The notes beneath the pieces were generated by a model. It worked only from the letters and a program-made list of their open reading frames with translations, made no database searches and was not told the DNA's origin. The translations under genes and the position numbers were made by a program. From positions 24,704 to 88,703 of the forward strand of contig CAJTMC010000016.1 of assembly GCA_910577115.1 (NCBI GenBank): a DNA stretch of 64,000 bases, written 5' to 3'. The first letter of the stretch is position 1. Every line of letters starts with the position of its first letter. This stretch comes from an uncultured Lachnospiraceae bacterium (GTDB taxonomy: Bacteria > Bacillota > Clostridia > Lachnospirales > Lachnospiraceae). This document shows positions 31,118-39,019 of this stretch, piece by piece.

Positions 31118-31583
31118 TTGTGAAAAGTGCAGAAATGGACACTTTTATGAGGGTGATAAATTACGTTGCAGGCTAAGGAAATGTCAACCCGATTATGAGG
31201 ATATGCAGGAGGCAAGGCAAGCATTATGCAGTGCTTTCCCAAAGAGCTTTATAAACGAGAAAGATGAATTCATTGCTGAGGAAAGAAGTAATCAATATTT
31301 TATACTGAGTGATTGTGAATATCCAGAAGATATAGATTGCAAAGTATTGGAATGGTTATCGAGGGCTGCAAGCAAAGGAGCTCCCTTTAATCAGGAGTGG
31401 AGAAATCGTAAATTCAGAAAATTTATGTTGGATGGAATAAATAATTTTCTTGACACGAGTTTCTCTGAAGAAGAGATGGAAGAAATATACACATATTTAG
31501 AGAATGCGTGCAACCATAGGAAAACCAAGCAATTTGTAGAAAGCGGTTTTGATATGAAAGTTTTGAAGGAGGAGGTAACATAA
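31104..31583 (+). CDS. Hypothetical phage protein with N-terminal cysteine motif, 159 aa
   Basis: MERIDCEKCRNGHFYEGDKL and CRLRKCQ give a possible zinc site. The rest is helical and acidic. AGGAGGGCTTGA precedes the ATG; it overlaps the previous gene by 14 bases and abuts the next. Function unknown. Confidence 0.6.
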   Translation: MERIDCEKCRNGHFYEGDKLRCRLRKCQPDYEDMQEARQALCSAFPKSFINEKDEFIAEERSNQYFILSDCEYPEDIDCKVLEWLSRAASKGAPFNQEWRNRKFRKFMLDGINNFLDTSFSEEEMEEIYTYLENACNHRKTKQFVESGFDMKVLKEEVT

Positions 31584-31888
31584 TGAACATTGACGATTTG
31601 ATTTGTAAACTTTTAGAAGAGCCTGTGACACAAGAGGATAATAGAATAGAATTCACAAGTAGAAGCATAGAGCTGATACATGAAGTTGCAAAAATGTGTA
31701 ATGAAATTCCTATTGTGGAGAAGACAAAGGAACAGGCAGAAGACTACGCAGAGGGGTTATCTGCAGAGCAAGTATATTTGGATATGTTGGTTAAGATTGT
31801 GGATGCCCCAACAGCAATCCATATGAAAATGTCGGCAAAAATGCTGATACCAATTATAAGCCGGAAGTTGAAAGAAAGGGGATTGTGA
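31583..31888 (+). CDS. Hypothetical phage protein, 101 aa
   Basis: Helical acidic product starting MNIDDLICKLLEEPVTQEDN, with a more hydrophobic C-terminal half (MKMSAKMLIPIISRKLK). AGGAGGTAACATA precedes the ATG. Function unknown. Confidence 0.6.
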   Translation: MNIDDLICKLLEEPVTQEDNRIEFTSRSIELIHEVAKMCNEIPIVEKTKEQAEDYAEGLSAEQVYLDMLVKIVDAPTAIHMKMSAKMLIPIISRKLKERGL

Positions 31889-32442
31889 TGGATAGGAAAA
31901 AGACAACGGAGTTTCTTGGGAACCTTCTTGTTTCTGATAGGTTTGGAGGAATAGGAAAATATTGGGCGAAGGAGGTTAGTATAGATCCTTGGGCTGCTAA
32001 AGGAAAACCTAAGAGAGTTGACTATATGCAATTCGTTCCTGCCGGACAGTGTTCTGTGTCAGATATAGAAAAAGGTATATTTGTCTGCTATGAAATCAAG
32101 AGCTGCAAACAGGATGTTTACAGTGGAAACGGATTAAATTTTCTTGGAGAGAAGAATTACATAGTGACAACGATGGAATGTTATAAAGATTTGTTGCAGG
32201 ATTTTCGAGATGGAACATTTGCAAGACATTTACATGAAGTAGCACCAGAATCGTCTTCACATTTTGGAATAATGGTAGCAATACCTTTTATGTCTGAATT
32301 AACAGATGAATTTGAAAATCCATCAAAGGTTGATTGGGAGAGTGGGAGGTGGAAGTTGGCAGTTATACAACAATGTGTATCGGGACTAAGAAAAAGACCA
32401 ATGACAGAGCTGTTGTTTTGTATGCTGAGAAGCGGGCATTAA
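31888..32442 (+). CDS. Putative PD-(D/E)XK (MmcB-like) nuclease
   Basis: 184 aa. RVDYMQF supplies the acidic residue and VCYEIKSCKQD the E-x-K motif, with GNGLNFLGEKNYIVTT after it. This arrangement is typical of a phage family with a restriction-endonuclease-like fold. The region after residue 100 is helical. ATG 31888 with GAAAGGGG upstream; a GTG at 31885 is also possible. DNA nuclease activity is likely but the substrate is unknown. Confidence 0.65.
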   Translation: MDRKKTTEFLGNLLVSDRFGGIGKYWAKEVSIDPWAAKGKPKRVDYMQFVPAGQCSVSDIEKGIFVCYEIKSCKQDVYSGNGLNFLGEKNYIVTTMECYKDLLQDFRDGTFARHLHEVAPESSSHFGIMVAIPFMSELTDEFENPSKVDWESGRWKLAVIQQCVSGLRKRPMTELLFCMLRSGH

Positions 32443-32460
32443 AGAATGGAGGAATGTAAA

Positions 32461-33096
32461 GTGATAAGACCTATTTTGTTTAATACAGAAATGGTAGAAG
32501 GCATTTTGGAATACAGAAAGCTCAACACAAGACGGATAGTAAAGCAACAACCTAAAAAGGATATGAAATACAAGTTGGGTTATTGTGTGGATGGTGATAA
32601 AAAGGATATTGGAAAATTTGGATTTGGTAGTCATGAGTGTGGCGGTCATGTACTTTATGTGAAACCGCCATTATTGGTTGGAGATATTTTATGGGTAAGA
32701 GAAACATGGAGTGAATGGACAGACGGATATGTATATAAAGCATGGACATCACCATTTCCGCAGCCAGGTAGATGTTCAGATAAAATGATGAAATGGCACC
32801 CATCAATACATATGCCGAAAGAAGCGGCTAGAATCTTCCTAAGGGTGACGGATGTCCAGGTGGAGCGTCTAAAAAATATGACATTGGATGATTTCTTGAC
32901 GGAAGGAGTGGTACTCAGACCAGAAGCATTTAATGATCCAGAAAATGCATATATGCAGGCAAAAAGTTTGTTTGTTGACTTATGGGATTCCACAATAAAT
33001 ACTCAGCAGCTCACTTTGTATAGATGGGATGCCAATCCTTGGGTGTGGGTGATTGCATTTGAAAGATGTGAAAAACCGGAGGGGTGGTGTGTATGA
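32461..33096 (+). CDS. ASCH/PUA-like phage protein
   Basis: 211 aa. RPILFNTEMVEGILEYRK, then TRRIV, VGDILWVRETW, PSIHMPKEAARIFLRVTDVQV and WVWVIAFE are characteristic of a family with an ASCH (RNA-binding-like) core seen in many Firmicutes and enteric phages. Likely binds RNA or a modified nucleotide. GTG 32461 is 8 bases after GGAGG; ATG 32446 precedes that site. Confidence 0.75.
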   Translation: MIRPILFNTEMVEGILEYRKLNTRRIVKQQPKKDMKYKLGYCVDGDKKDIGKFGFGSHECGGHVLYVKPPLLVGDILWVRETWSEWTDGYVYKAWTSPFPQPGRCSDKMMKWHPSIHMPKEAARIFLRVTDVQVERLKNMTLDDFLTEGVVLRPEAFNDPENAYMQAKSLFVDLWDSTINTQQLTLYRWDANPWVWVIAFERCEKPEGWCV

Positions 33097-33296
33097 TTTG
33101 TTTAAACTGTGGAAGAAAACTGAGAAGTGCAGTAAGCAGGGAGGCAGGGTACGGTCCTGTTTGTTACAAGAAAATGTTCGGTACCAGCTTGCGAAGCAGC
33201 AGAAAGGACAGAGTTTCGGAGGCGACTGACACAACCTGTTACAATATACCCGGTCAAATGACAATGGAAGAATATCTGCAGATGGATTCAAAATGA
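33093..33296 (+). CDS. Small zinc protein (DUF6011-like), 67 aa
   Basis: MICLNCGRKL ... AGYGPVCYKKMFG forms a compact Cys4 site like DUF6011 proteins, which are common in phages. The C-terminus IPGQMTMEEYLQMDSK is a conserved tail. CCGGAGGGGTGG precedes the ATG, inside the previous gene. Confidence 0.7.
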   Translation: MICLNCGRKLRSAVSREAGYGPVCYKKMFGTSLRSSRKDRVSEATDTTCYNIPGQMTMEEYLQMDSK

Positions 33297-33386
33297 ACGG
33301 AAAAAGGAGAGTGCTTTCGCAACCCTCCCAACAGACAACTATAGTGTAACACAATTTGAGGCGAATTGAAAGAGGAGGGCGACAAA

Positions 33387-34133
33387 ATGCAAAACGTGGA
33401 TACCGAAAAAATTATAGCTTTAAGTAAAGCTGGTTGGAAAACAGATAGGATTGCCGCAGATATGCATATGGAATGGGATATTGTAGATAGGGTAATAGCT
33501 GATTATTCGGAGAGAGAGAATAAAAAAATAGAGATGGATCAGGAAGATAAGCCGCAGGAGAAAGAAATATCATTTATTTCTATTACTTCGGATCAGCTAA
33601 AAGAAATTTATCAAAAAGCTGCGGTAATTGGTGCAAAAGAGGCGCTGAAAACTTTTGAACAGGAACGTAAGAAGGAATATAGCAGCAGGGCTGACCGCAG
33701 GCTTCGGAATACGAAGCTGCTTCTGCGGAATTACCATATACTGAAAGAACACGCAGAGAACTCAGTATTTGGAAGAACACAGATGGAAGAATCGGCGTTG
33801 GATATTTTAGAATCAATGATGTCAATGTATGATAATGATGTAATTATTGAAAGCATCAAGCGCAGCGCCACTAGAACAGCGGTTATTGTATCACATATTG
33901 ATACCATGTTCGGATTATATGCGGCATACTGTAACAATGCTCCAAATCGGGAAATTGAAATGAGAAGGTATGAAATCATATGGGATATGTACATGACAGA
34001 TGTTACTCTAACGGCAAAAGAATTAGCGGAAAAGCATCAGATATCAAAAGATACTGTTTATTCAGATATACGAGAGGGAATTAACAGGTTAACTGCCCTG
34101 ATATTTGGAGTGGACGGATTGAACGTTCGATAA
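33387..34133 (+). CDS. ArpU-like late-transcription regulator
   Basis: 248 aa. The N-terminal helix-turn-helix (IIALSKAGWKTDRIAADMHM) and the C-terminal sigma-like helix-turn-helix (TAKELAEKHQISKDTVYSDI) bracket a helical middle. Length, composition and position (last gene before the late operon) fit the ArpU family, which turns on phage structural genes. ATG 33387 after GAGGAGGG. The next transcript has a possible promoter at 34159. Confidence 0.75.
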   Translation: MQNVDTEKIIALSKAGWKTDRIAADMHMEWDIVDRVIADYSERENKKIEMDQEDKPQEKEISFISITSDQLKEIYQKAAVIGAKEALKTFEQERKKEYSSRADRRLRNTKLLLRNYHILKEHAENSVFGRTQMEESALDILESMMSMYDNDVIIESIKRSATRTAVIVSHIDTMFGLYAAYCNNAPNREIEMRRYEIIWDMYMTDVTLTAKELAEKHQISKDTVYSDIREGINRLTALIFGVDGLNVR

Positions 34134-34140
34134 ATCCCCC

Positions 34141-34161
34141 ATCTCAAAAAAATCTCAATTG
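34141..34161 (-). repeat. Second TGAGAT tandem repeat (att-like)
   Basis: On the minus strand TGAGATTT-TTT-TGAGATGG, the same 8-3-8 layout as TGAGATTG-CCT-TGAGATTG at 7215-7233, in inverted orientation. It sits at the boundary where the cargo genes begin. Possibly an integrase arm site or a secondary attachment site; could be chance. Confidence 0.3.
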
Positions 34162-34187
34162 ACATCGGATTATAAATATGAGAAAAT
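34159..34187 (+). promoter_or_regulatory. Possible promoter upstream of cargo operon
   Basis: TTGACA (34159-34164), 17-base spacer, then GAAAAT (34182-34187), a poor -10 (4 of 6). The transcript would meet the terminator at 34220, so this may be an activator-dependent or antiterminated late promoter. Confidence 0.35.
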
Positions 34188-34219
34188 TGTATTTGTAAAA
34201 TTCTAAATCAAACGTTGAG

Positions 34220-34250
34220 GGAAGTCTGAGACAATCGGGCTTCCTTTTTT
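34220..34250 (+). terminator. Terminator between early genes and the cargo/late genes
   Basis: GGAAGTC (34220-34226) pairs with GGCTTCC (34238-34244, one G-U), followed by six T. It separates the replication region from the symporter gene. Confidence 0.75.
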
Positions 34251-34329
34251 CGTGCAATCTTTCCGGGAAAGGAGAGTATCAGACACAGGAAAGCATGAAG
34301 CTCCTCAATATGAAAAGAGGAGGAAAAGT

Positions 34330-35715
34330 ATGAATTATGCTTTGATTGTACTGTTGACCTATGCAGCGGTAATGTTTGGGGTAACAGTATTTATGACAAA
34401 AAAAGAGAACAATATCGAAAAATTCTGTGTTGGAAACAGGAACACCGGCTGGACGATGTCGGCTTTAAGCATAGCAGCTACATGGATATGGGCGCCGGCA
34501 CTTTTCACATCAGCCGAGAATGCCTATACGAAGGGCTTTGCAGGGCTCTTTTGGTTTCTTGTTCCAAATGTGTTATGCCTGATGTTGTTCATTCCCTTTG
34601 CAAAAAAGATAAGGGAAGAAATGCCGGAGGGAATCACGCTGTCCGGATATATGCATGAAAAATACAATTCCAAACCTGTGAGGAATGTCTACCTGTTTCA
34701 ACTTGGGACATTGTCGGCATTATCCACCGGCGTGCAGCTGCTGGCCGGCAGTAAGATTTTGAGTATGCTGTCTGGAATTCCTTTTGCAGCCATGACGGTA
34801 ATTATGGCAGTAATCGCCTATTCCTATTCCCAGTTTTCCGGGATAAAAGCCTCGATACTGACAGATGCCATTCAGATGGTGTTCATGTTGGCCGTAAGCA
34901 TTTGTTTTGTGGCTTTTGGTGTAAAGAATGGTGGAGGCCTGGAAATGCTCGTTACGGGTTTAGGAGGAGCCGCAGGAGATGCCGGATCCCTTTTCTCGGA
35001 GAGAGGATGGGAGATATTCCTTGGATTTGGTCTTCCAACCACAATCGGACTTCTGTCCGGACCGTTCGGGGATCAATGCTTCTGGCAGAGAGCTTTCTGC
35101 GTAAGGAAGGGAAGGATTGGCAGGGCGTTCCTTGTCGGAGCTCTTTTATTTGGCATCGTTCCACTATCCATGGGAATCTTAGGATTTATTGGCGCCGGCA
35201 TGGGATATGTCGCAGCGGATACCGGGATAGTGAATTTTGAATTGATAAGTGCATTGTTGCCGGCATGGGCGGTGGTACCGTTCCTGTTTATGATAGTGTC
35301 CGGCCTGCTGTCCACCATTGACAGCAACCTATGCGCGGTTTCTTCCCTCACAACAGATATTTTTCGGAAAAAGACGCTTGGAAAAACAAAGTTCGCCATG
35401 ATTTTACTGTTGGCCGTCGGAATTACAGTAGCCAATATCCCCGGATTGACAGTAACACACCTGTTCCTGATGTACGGAACATTAAGAGCTGCCACGCTGC
35501 TCCCGACAGTATTCACGCTGGGAGGAGTAAAGCTGAAACCGCAAGGGGTTGTGGCAGGAATCATTTCCGCCCTGGTAATTGGTCTGCCGATATTCGGATA
35601 TGGGAATATACAGGGCATTGCAGCTTATAAGACAGCCGGCAGTCTTCTGACGGTAATTCTCTCCGGAGCAGTTGCTCTGGCAGTAAGCAGAATGAGAGGT
35701 GTAAATCGTGGGTGA
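34330..35715 (+). CDS. Sodium:solute symporter (SSS family) encoded in the prophage
   Basis: 461 aa, about 12-13 hydrophobic helices, the normal SSS size. The N-terminus (MNYALIVLLTYAAVMFGVTV, FCVGNRNTGWTMSALSIAAT) matches the first helices and the sodium-site segment (SIAATWIWAP) of this LeuT-fold family; helix 8 contains SGLLSTIDSNLCAVSS, where the conserved Ser/Asp residues of the second sodium-site region occur. It would take up a small solute with sodium; the substrate (urea, proline, pantothenate, nucleoside or sugar in relatives) cannot be inferred. GAGGAGG precedes the ATG. It overlaps by 8 bases a PP-loop enzyme gene, and a terminator follows that gene, so the pair forms one unit. 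By eye more GC-rich than the early genes. A transporter of this type is not a standard phage gene. Confidence 0.93.
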   Translation: MNYALIVLLTYAAVMFGVTVFMTKKENNIEKFCVGNRNTGWTMSALSIAATWIWAPALFTSAENAYTKGFAGLFWFLVPNVLCLMLFIPFAKKIREEMPEGITLSGYMHEKYNSKPVRNVYLFQLGTLSALSTGVQLLAGSKILSMLSGIPFAAMTVIMAVIAYSYSQFSGIKASILTDAIQMVFMLAVSICFVAFGVKNGGGLEMLVTGLGGAAGDAGSLFSERGWEIFLGFGLPTTIGLLSGPFGDQCFWQRAFCVRKGRIGRAFLVGALLFGIVPLSMGILGFIGAGMGYVAADTGIVNFELISALLPAWAVVPFLFMIVSGLLSTIDSNLCAVSSLTTDIFRKKTLGKTKFAMILLLAVGITVANIPGLTVTHLFLMYGTLRAATLLPTVFTLGGVKLKPQGVVAGIISALVIGLPIFGYGNIQGIAAYKTAGSLLTVILSGAVALAVSRMRGVNRG

Positions 35716-36499
35716 TGTACTTGGAAGAAAGCAGAGGATTAAAAACTCTGATTGGATAGAGGCTCTTGGAAAGATCGAGCAGATAGTAAGCAGGAAAGAA
35801 CTCGATCAGTTGGTGGATAAGACTGTGAAGGAAATTAAGAAGAAAACCAAAGGGAAGAAAGCCGCCTATGCATGGAGCGGTGGAAAAGATTCCCTGGTGC
35901 TCGGAGAAATCTGCCGCATGGCAGGGATAACCTCCTGTGTGCTCGTTATTTGCAATTTGGAGTATAAAGCATTTACAGAATGGGTGGATGCTCATAAGCC
36001 TCCGGAATTGTCCATAATAAACACAGGGCAGGATATGAAATGGTTGGCCGCCCATCCGCACATGCTTTTTCCGCAGGATAGCAAATATGCGGCCCAATGG
36101 TTCCATATTGTCCAGCACAGAGGACAGGCCAAATGTTATAAGGAGAACCAGCTGGATATGCTGCTCCTCGGAAGACGGAGAGCTGATGGGAACTATGTCG
36201 GCAAGGGAGACAATATTTATACCAACGGGCAGGGCGTGACGAGATACAGTCCGCTTTCTGATTGGACACATGAACAGCTGTTGGCATTCATTCATTATCA
36301 CAACCTGGAGATGCCGCCGATCTACGATTGGAAGAATGGATATCTCTGTGGCACTCATGCATGGCCGGCAAGACAGTGGACCGGGAGCACAGAGAACGCA
36401 TGGGCAGAAATCTATGAGATAGACAACTCCATCATGACCGAAGCAGCTGAGTATTTCCAGAGTGCAAAAGAATTTCTGGAAAAAATGCAGCAAACTTAA
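35708..36499 (+). CDS. PP-loop ATPase, PAPS-reductase-like
   Basis: 263 aa. AYAWSGGKDSLVLGEICRM is the PP-loop (SGGKDS) of adenine-nucleotide alpha-hydrolases such as PAPS reductase and DndC. DMLLLGRRRADGN and YSPLSDWTHEQLLAFIHYHN match the later motifs of that fold. It lacks the DUF3440 extension of the second PP-loop protein. Chemistry would be substrate adenylation with pyrophosphate release, or sulfur transfer. The GTG start overlaps the symporter gene, so the two are translationally coupled: the enzyme may act on what the symporter brings in (inference). Confidence 0.85.
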   Translation: MGDVLGRKQRIKNSDWIEALGKIEQIVSRKELDQLVDKTVKEIKKKTKGKKAAYAWSGGKDSLVLGEICRMAGITSCVLVICNLEYKAFTEWVDAHKPPELSIINTGQDMKWLAAHPHMLFPQDSKYAAQWFHIVQHRGQAKCYKENQLDMLLLGRRRADGNYVGKGDNIYTNGQGVTRYSPLSDWTHEQLLAFIHYHNLEMPPIYDWKNGYLCGTHAWPARQWTGSTENAWAEIYEIDNSIMTEAAEYFQSAKEFLEKMQQT

Positions 36500-36512
36500 A
36501 ATGTTTACCATT

Positions 36513-36553
36513 GACAGCGCTTGCGGGCAAATGTCGGCAATAGCTGTCTTTTT
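36513..36553 (+). terminator. Terminator closing the symporter/PP-loop unit
   Basis: GACAGC (36513-36518) and TTGC (36521-36524) pair with GCAA (36537-36540) and GCTGTC (36543-36548), then TTTTT. A 2x2 internal mismatch lies between the two helices. Confidence 0.75.
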
Positions 36554-36597
36554 GCTATTTGCAGATAGCATAGATAGAAAAGCATATGTCGCACAGC

Positions 36598-36621
36598 TCC
36601 TCCAAAATCAGATTAGGAGGA
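36598..36621 (+). promoter_or_regulatory. Hairpin masking the Shine-Dalgarno of the ParB-like gene
   Basis: TCCTCC (36598-36603) is perfectly complementary to GGAGGA (36616-36621), the ribosome binding site of the gene at 36629. Folded RNA would block translation; upstream translation, a protein or a ligand could release it. Confidence 0.55.
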
Positions 36622-36628
36622 TGCGAAC

Positions 36629-37264
36629 ATGGAAGTAATCACAATGAAACTGGCTGACCTTGTGAAGCCGGAGAAAAATGTCAGGATACACACCGAACAG
36701 CAGCTAAAGGAGTTCCAGCGCAGCGTGACAATGTTCGGACAGATCCGCCCCATTGTTATTGATGAAAACAATATTATTCTGGCGGGGAATGGACTGTATG
36801 ATACCCTCGTTGCAATGGGAAGGGATACTGCAGATGTGTATCGATACGATAATCTCACTGAAAATCAGAAAAAGAAGCTGATGATTGCTGACAATAAGAT
36901 TTTCAGCTTGGGAATTGAGAACCTGGAAACATTGAACAGCTTTCTGGAAGATCTACAGGGGGATTTGGATATCCCCGGATTTGATGAAGAAATCTTAAAG
37001 CAGATGGTATCAGAGGCAGAGGATATTACAGATAAACTCTCTGAATACGGTACTCTCGATGAAGAGGAAATCCGAAGTATCAAAGAAAATGGCGAGAAAA
37101 AGGAACAGCAGATACAGCGGATGGAATCGGAGCAGGGAGATGGGCAGACAGAGCAGGCGCCGGCAGTACCTATACAGCAGGAGCCCGCGAGGGATGATGG
37201 AGACACCGCTGAAATCAAAAAGTTCGTTATCTGCCCGAATTGTGGAGAGAAGATATGGCTATAA
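36629..37264 (+). CDS. ParB/Srx-fold protein with C-terminal zinc motif
   Basis: 211 aa. VKPEKNVRIHTEQQLKEFQR, GQIRPIVIDENNIILAGNG and MGRDTADVYRY are the ParB-like nucleotide-binding domain (residues 1-90). A helical middle, an acidic Gln-rich linker (120-190) and CPNCGEKIWL at the end follow. ParB-fold domains bind CTP or ATP; phage versions are often paired with PP-loop enzymes in predicted nucleic-acid modification. Overlaps by 10 bases the PP-loop gene. Ribosome binding site is in a hairpin. Confidence 0.83.
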   Translation: MEVITMKLADLVKPEKNVRIHTEQQLKEFQRSVTMFGQIRPIVIDENNIILAGNGLYDTLVAMGRDTADVYRYDNLTENQKKKLMIADNKIFSLGIENLETLNSFLEDLQGDLDIPGFDEEILKQMVSEAEDITDKLSEYGTLDEEEIRSIKENGEKKEQQIQRMESEQGDGQTEQAPAVPIQQEPARDDGDTAEIKKFVICPNCGEKIWL

Positions 37265-38403
37265 AGAGATGTCCGGCCAGCATTGATGTTGTAGAGGCTG
37301 CGAAGATCAGAATTCGGAATGTGTTCCGAAACGGTCTCCCGGTTTATATGTCCTTTAGCGGTGGAAAGGATAGTCTGTGCCTGTCGCAACTCGTTATGAA
37401 TCTGATACAGGCAGGAGAAATCAATCCGGCGCAGCTTATCGTACAGTTTATTGATGAAGAGGCTATTTTCCCTTGCATAGAAGAAAAAGTGAGGGAGTGG
37501 CGAAAGAAATTCATGTTAGTTGGAGCAAAGTTTGAGTGGTTCTGCCTAGAGGTAAAACACTACAACTGCTTTAATGAGCTGTCCAATGATGAAACATTCA
37601 TCTGCTGGGACAGATATAAAAAAGATGTTTGGGTAAGACAGCCCCCATCGTTTGCTATCCGAAACCACCCATTATTGCGACCTCGCATAGATGCATATCA
37701 GGATTTTCTACCCAGGATATGCACCGGCGGGATAACAATTACGGGGATCCGGACAGCGGAATCAGTTCAGCGGTTGCAGAATGTGGCAACCATGCTGAAA
37801 GCGGGAAAGTCCATGACAAATAAGCACCAGGTATTTCCCATTTATGACTGGACCACTAATGATGTGTGGCTGTACCTCCTTAAAGAAAAGGTTGATATAC
37901 CGGAAATTTATCTATTCCTGTGGCAAGCTGGCACACGAAAGGGGCAGCTTAGGGTATCACAGTTCTTTTCCATTGATACCGCAAAGAGCCTCGTAAAAAT
38001 GAATGAGTATTATCCGGACCTTATGGAAAGGATCGTGCGGCGTGAACCAAATGCCTATCTCGCTGCCCTGTATTGGGATAGCGAGATGTTTGGGAGAAGT
38101 ACCACTACGAGAAAGCAGAATGAACAGGGAATGGCGGAGAAAGATTACAAGGCCGCTCTCCTGGAGCTGTTTTCAGACATGGACGGGAACTTCCAGACGG
38201 AACATAAGCGGTATGTAGCTGACAGGTACCGGAATTTCTTCATGAGTGTGTCTGCTATTGCTGACAATAAGGACTGCAAGGCGATTTATGAAGGTCTCAT
38301 TTCCGGCGATCCGAAGCTGAGATCGTTTAGGGCGTTGTATCAGAGGATATACGGTAAATACATTACGGAGGCCAAGAAAAAGGAGGGACTGTCAAATGGA
38401 TAA
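37255..38403 (+). CDS. PP-loop PAPS-reductase-like protein (IbrA / DUF3440-like)
   Basis: 382 aa. VYMSFSGGKDSLCLSQLVMN is the PP-loop, ICTGGITITGIRTAESVQR the second nucleotide motif, and FPIYDWTTNDVWLYLLKEKV the family signature; the C-terminal third (KDYKAALLELFSDMDGNFQT) is the DUF3440-like extension. IbrA proteins were named as co-regulators with ParB-like IbrB in E. coli, but the actual chemistry is not known. GGAGAGAAGAT precedes ATG 37255. Overlaps the following ParB-like gene by 8 bases, so the two are coupled. Confidence 0.88.
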   Translation: MAIKRCPASIDVVEAAKIRIRNVFRNGLPVYMSFSGGKDSLCLSQLVMNLIQAGEINPAQLIVQFIDEEAIFPCIEEKVREWRKKFMLVGAKFEWFCLEVKHYNCFNELSNDETFICWDRYKKDVWVRQPPSFAIRNHPLLRPRIDAYQDFLPRICTGGITITGIRTAESVQRLQNVATMLKAGKSMTNKHQVFPIYDWTTNDVWLYLLKEKVDIPEIYLFLWQAGTRKGQLRVSQFFSIDTAKSLVKMNEYYPDLMERIVRREPNAYLAALYWDSEMFGRSTTTRKQNEQGMAEKDYKAALLELFSDMDGNFQTEHKRYVADRYRNFFMSVSAIADNKDCKAIYEGLISGDPKLRSFRALYQRIYGKYITEAKKKEGLSNG

Positions 38404-38917
38404 GAAAATGGTAAGCCCTCTGTCAACGCTGCAGTGGGTAGACAGGGGAATCGTAAAGCCGAATGATTATAACCCGAACAAAGTATCAAAACAGAATTTG
38501 GAATTGTTGAAGCAATCCATACTGACCAACGGATGGACGCTGCCGATAGTGGTAAGACCAGATTTTACGATTATTGATGGTTTCCACCGCTGGACTGTTG
38601 CAGGAGAGGAACCGCTGAAATCTCTGCTCGAAGGCAAGGTTCCGGTTGTTGTCGTGGAGCATAAGGACAAAGCGGGGAATATATACGGTACCGTTACTCA
38701 TAACAGAGCCAGGGGTACACATTTACTGGAGCCTATGAAAGCCATTGTAAAGGAGCTTATCGGCGAGGGAAAAACAGTAGAGGAAATCGGAAAGCAGCTT
38801 GGAATGCGCCCGGAGGAAGTATTCCGGCTCTCGGATTTCTCCAAAGAAGACTTCCTGAGAATGATGATTAAGCCAAATCAGGGCTTTTCAAAAGCGGAGT
38901 TTATAACGAAGATTTAA
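38396..38917 (+). CDS. ParB-like protein (IbrB-like)
   Basis: 173 aa. VKPNDYNPNKVSKQNLELLK, WTLPIVVRPDFTIIDGFHRW and VTHNRARGTHLLEPMKAIVK are the ParB/Srx domain, with the GFHRW and HNRARG nucleotide-binding/catalytic motifs intact. A helix-turn-helix-like region follows (TVEEIGKQLGMRPEEVFRLS). Constant partner of the PP-loop gene just upstream. Such pairs often sit beside terminase genes in Firmicutes phages, as here. Confidence 0.85.
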   Translation: MDKKMVSPLSTLQWVDRGIVKPNDYNPNKVSKQNLELLKQSILTNGWTLPIVVRPDFTIIDGFHRWTVAGEEPLKSLLEGKVPVVVVEHKDKAGNIYGTVTHNRARGTHLLEPMKAIVKELIGEGKTVEEIGKQLGMRPEEVFRLSDFSKEDFLRMMIKPNQGFSKAEFITKI

Positions 38918-38952
38918 TGTTTTATCAAATAATATTCGTGAGCGACACACAC

Positions 38953-38972
38953 GGGGGAGCATACGCTCCCCC
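38953..38972 (+). other. Perfect 8-bp hairpin upstream of terminase
   Basis: GGGGGAGC-ATAC-GCTCCCCC, flanked at a distance by TTCGTG (38935-38940) and CACGAA (38984-38989). There is no T tract. Could stabilise RNA, terminate weakly or mark a packaging (pac) site next to terS; the last is inference. Confidence 0.45.
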
Positions 38973-39019
38973 TCTTGCGTTCCCACGAAACACAAAACGA
39001 ATAGGAGAGAGGTGGTGAT

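Noticed and set aside
35073..35618. Minus-strand open frame of 181 codons opposite the symporter
   Set aside because: Shadow of a membrane protein gene; no start signals or recognisable domain.
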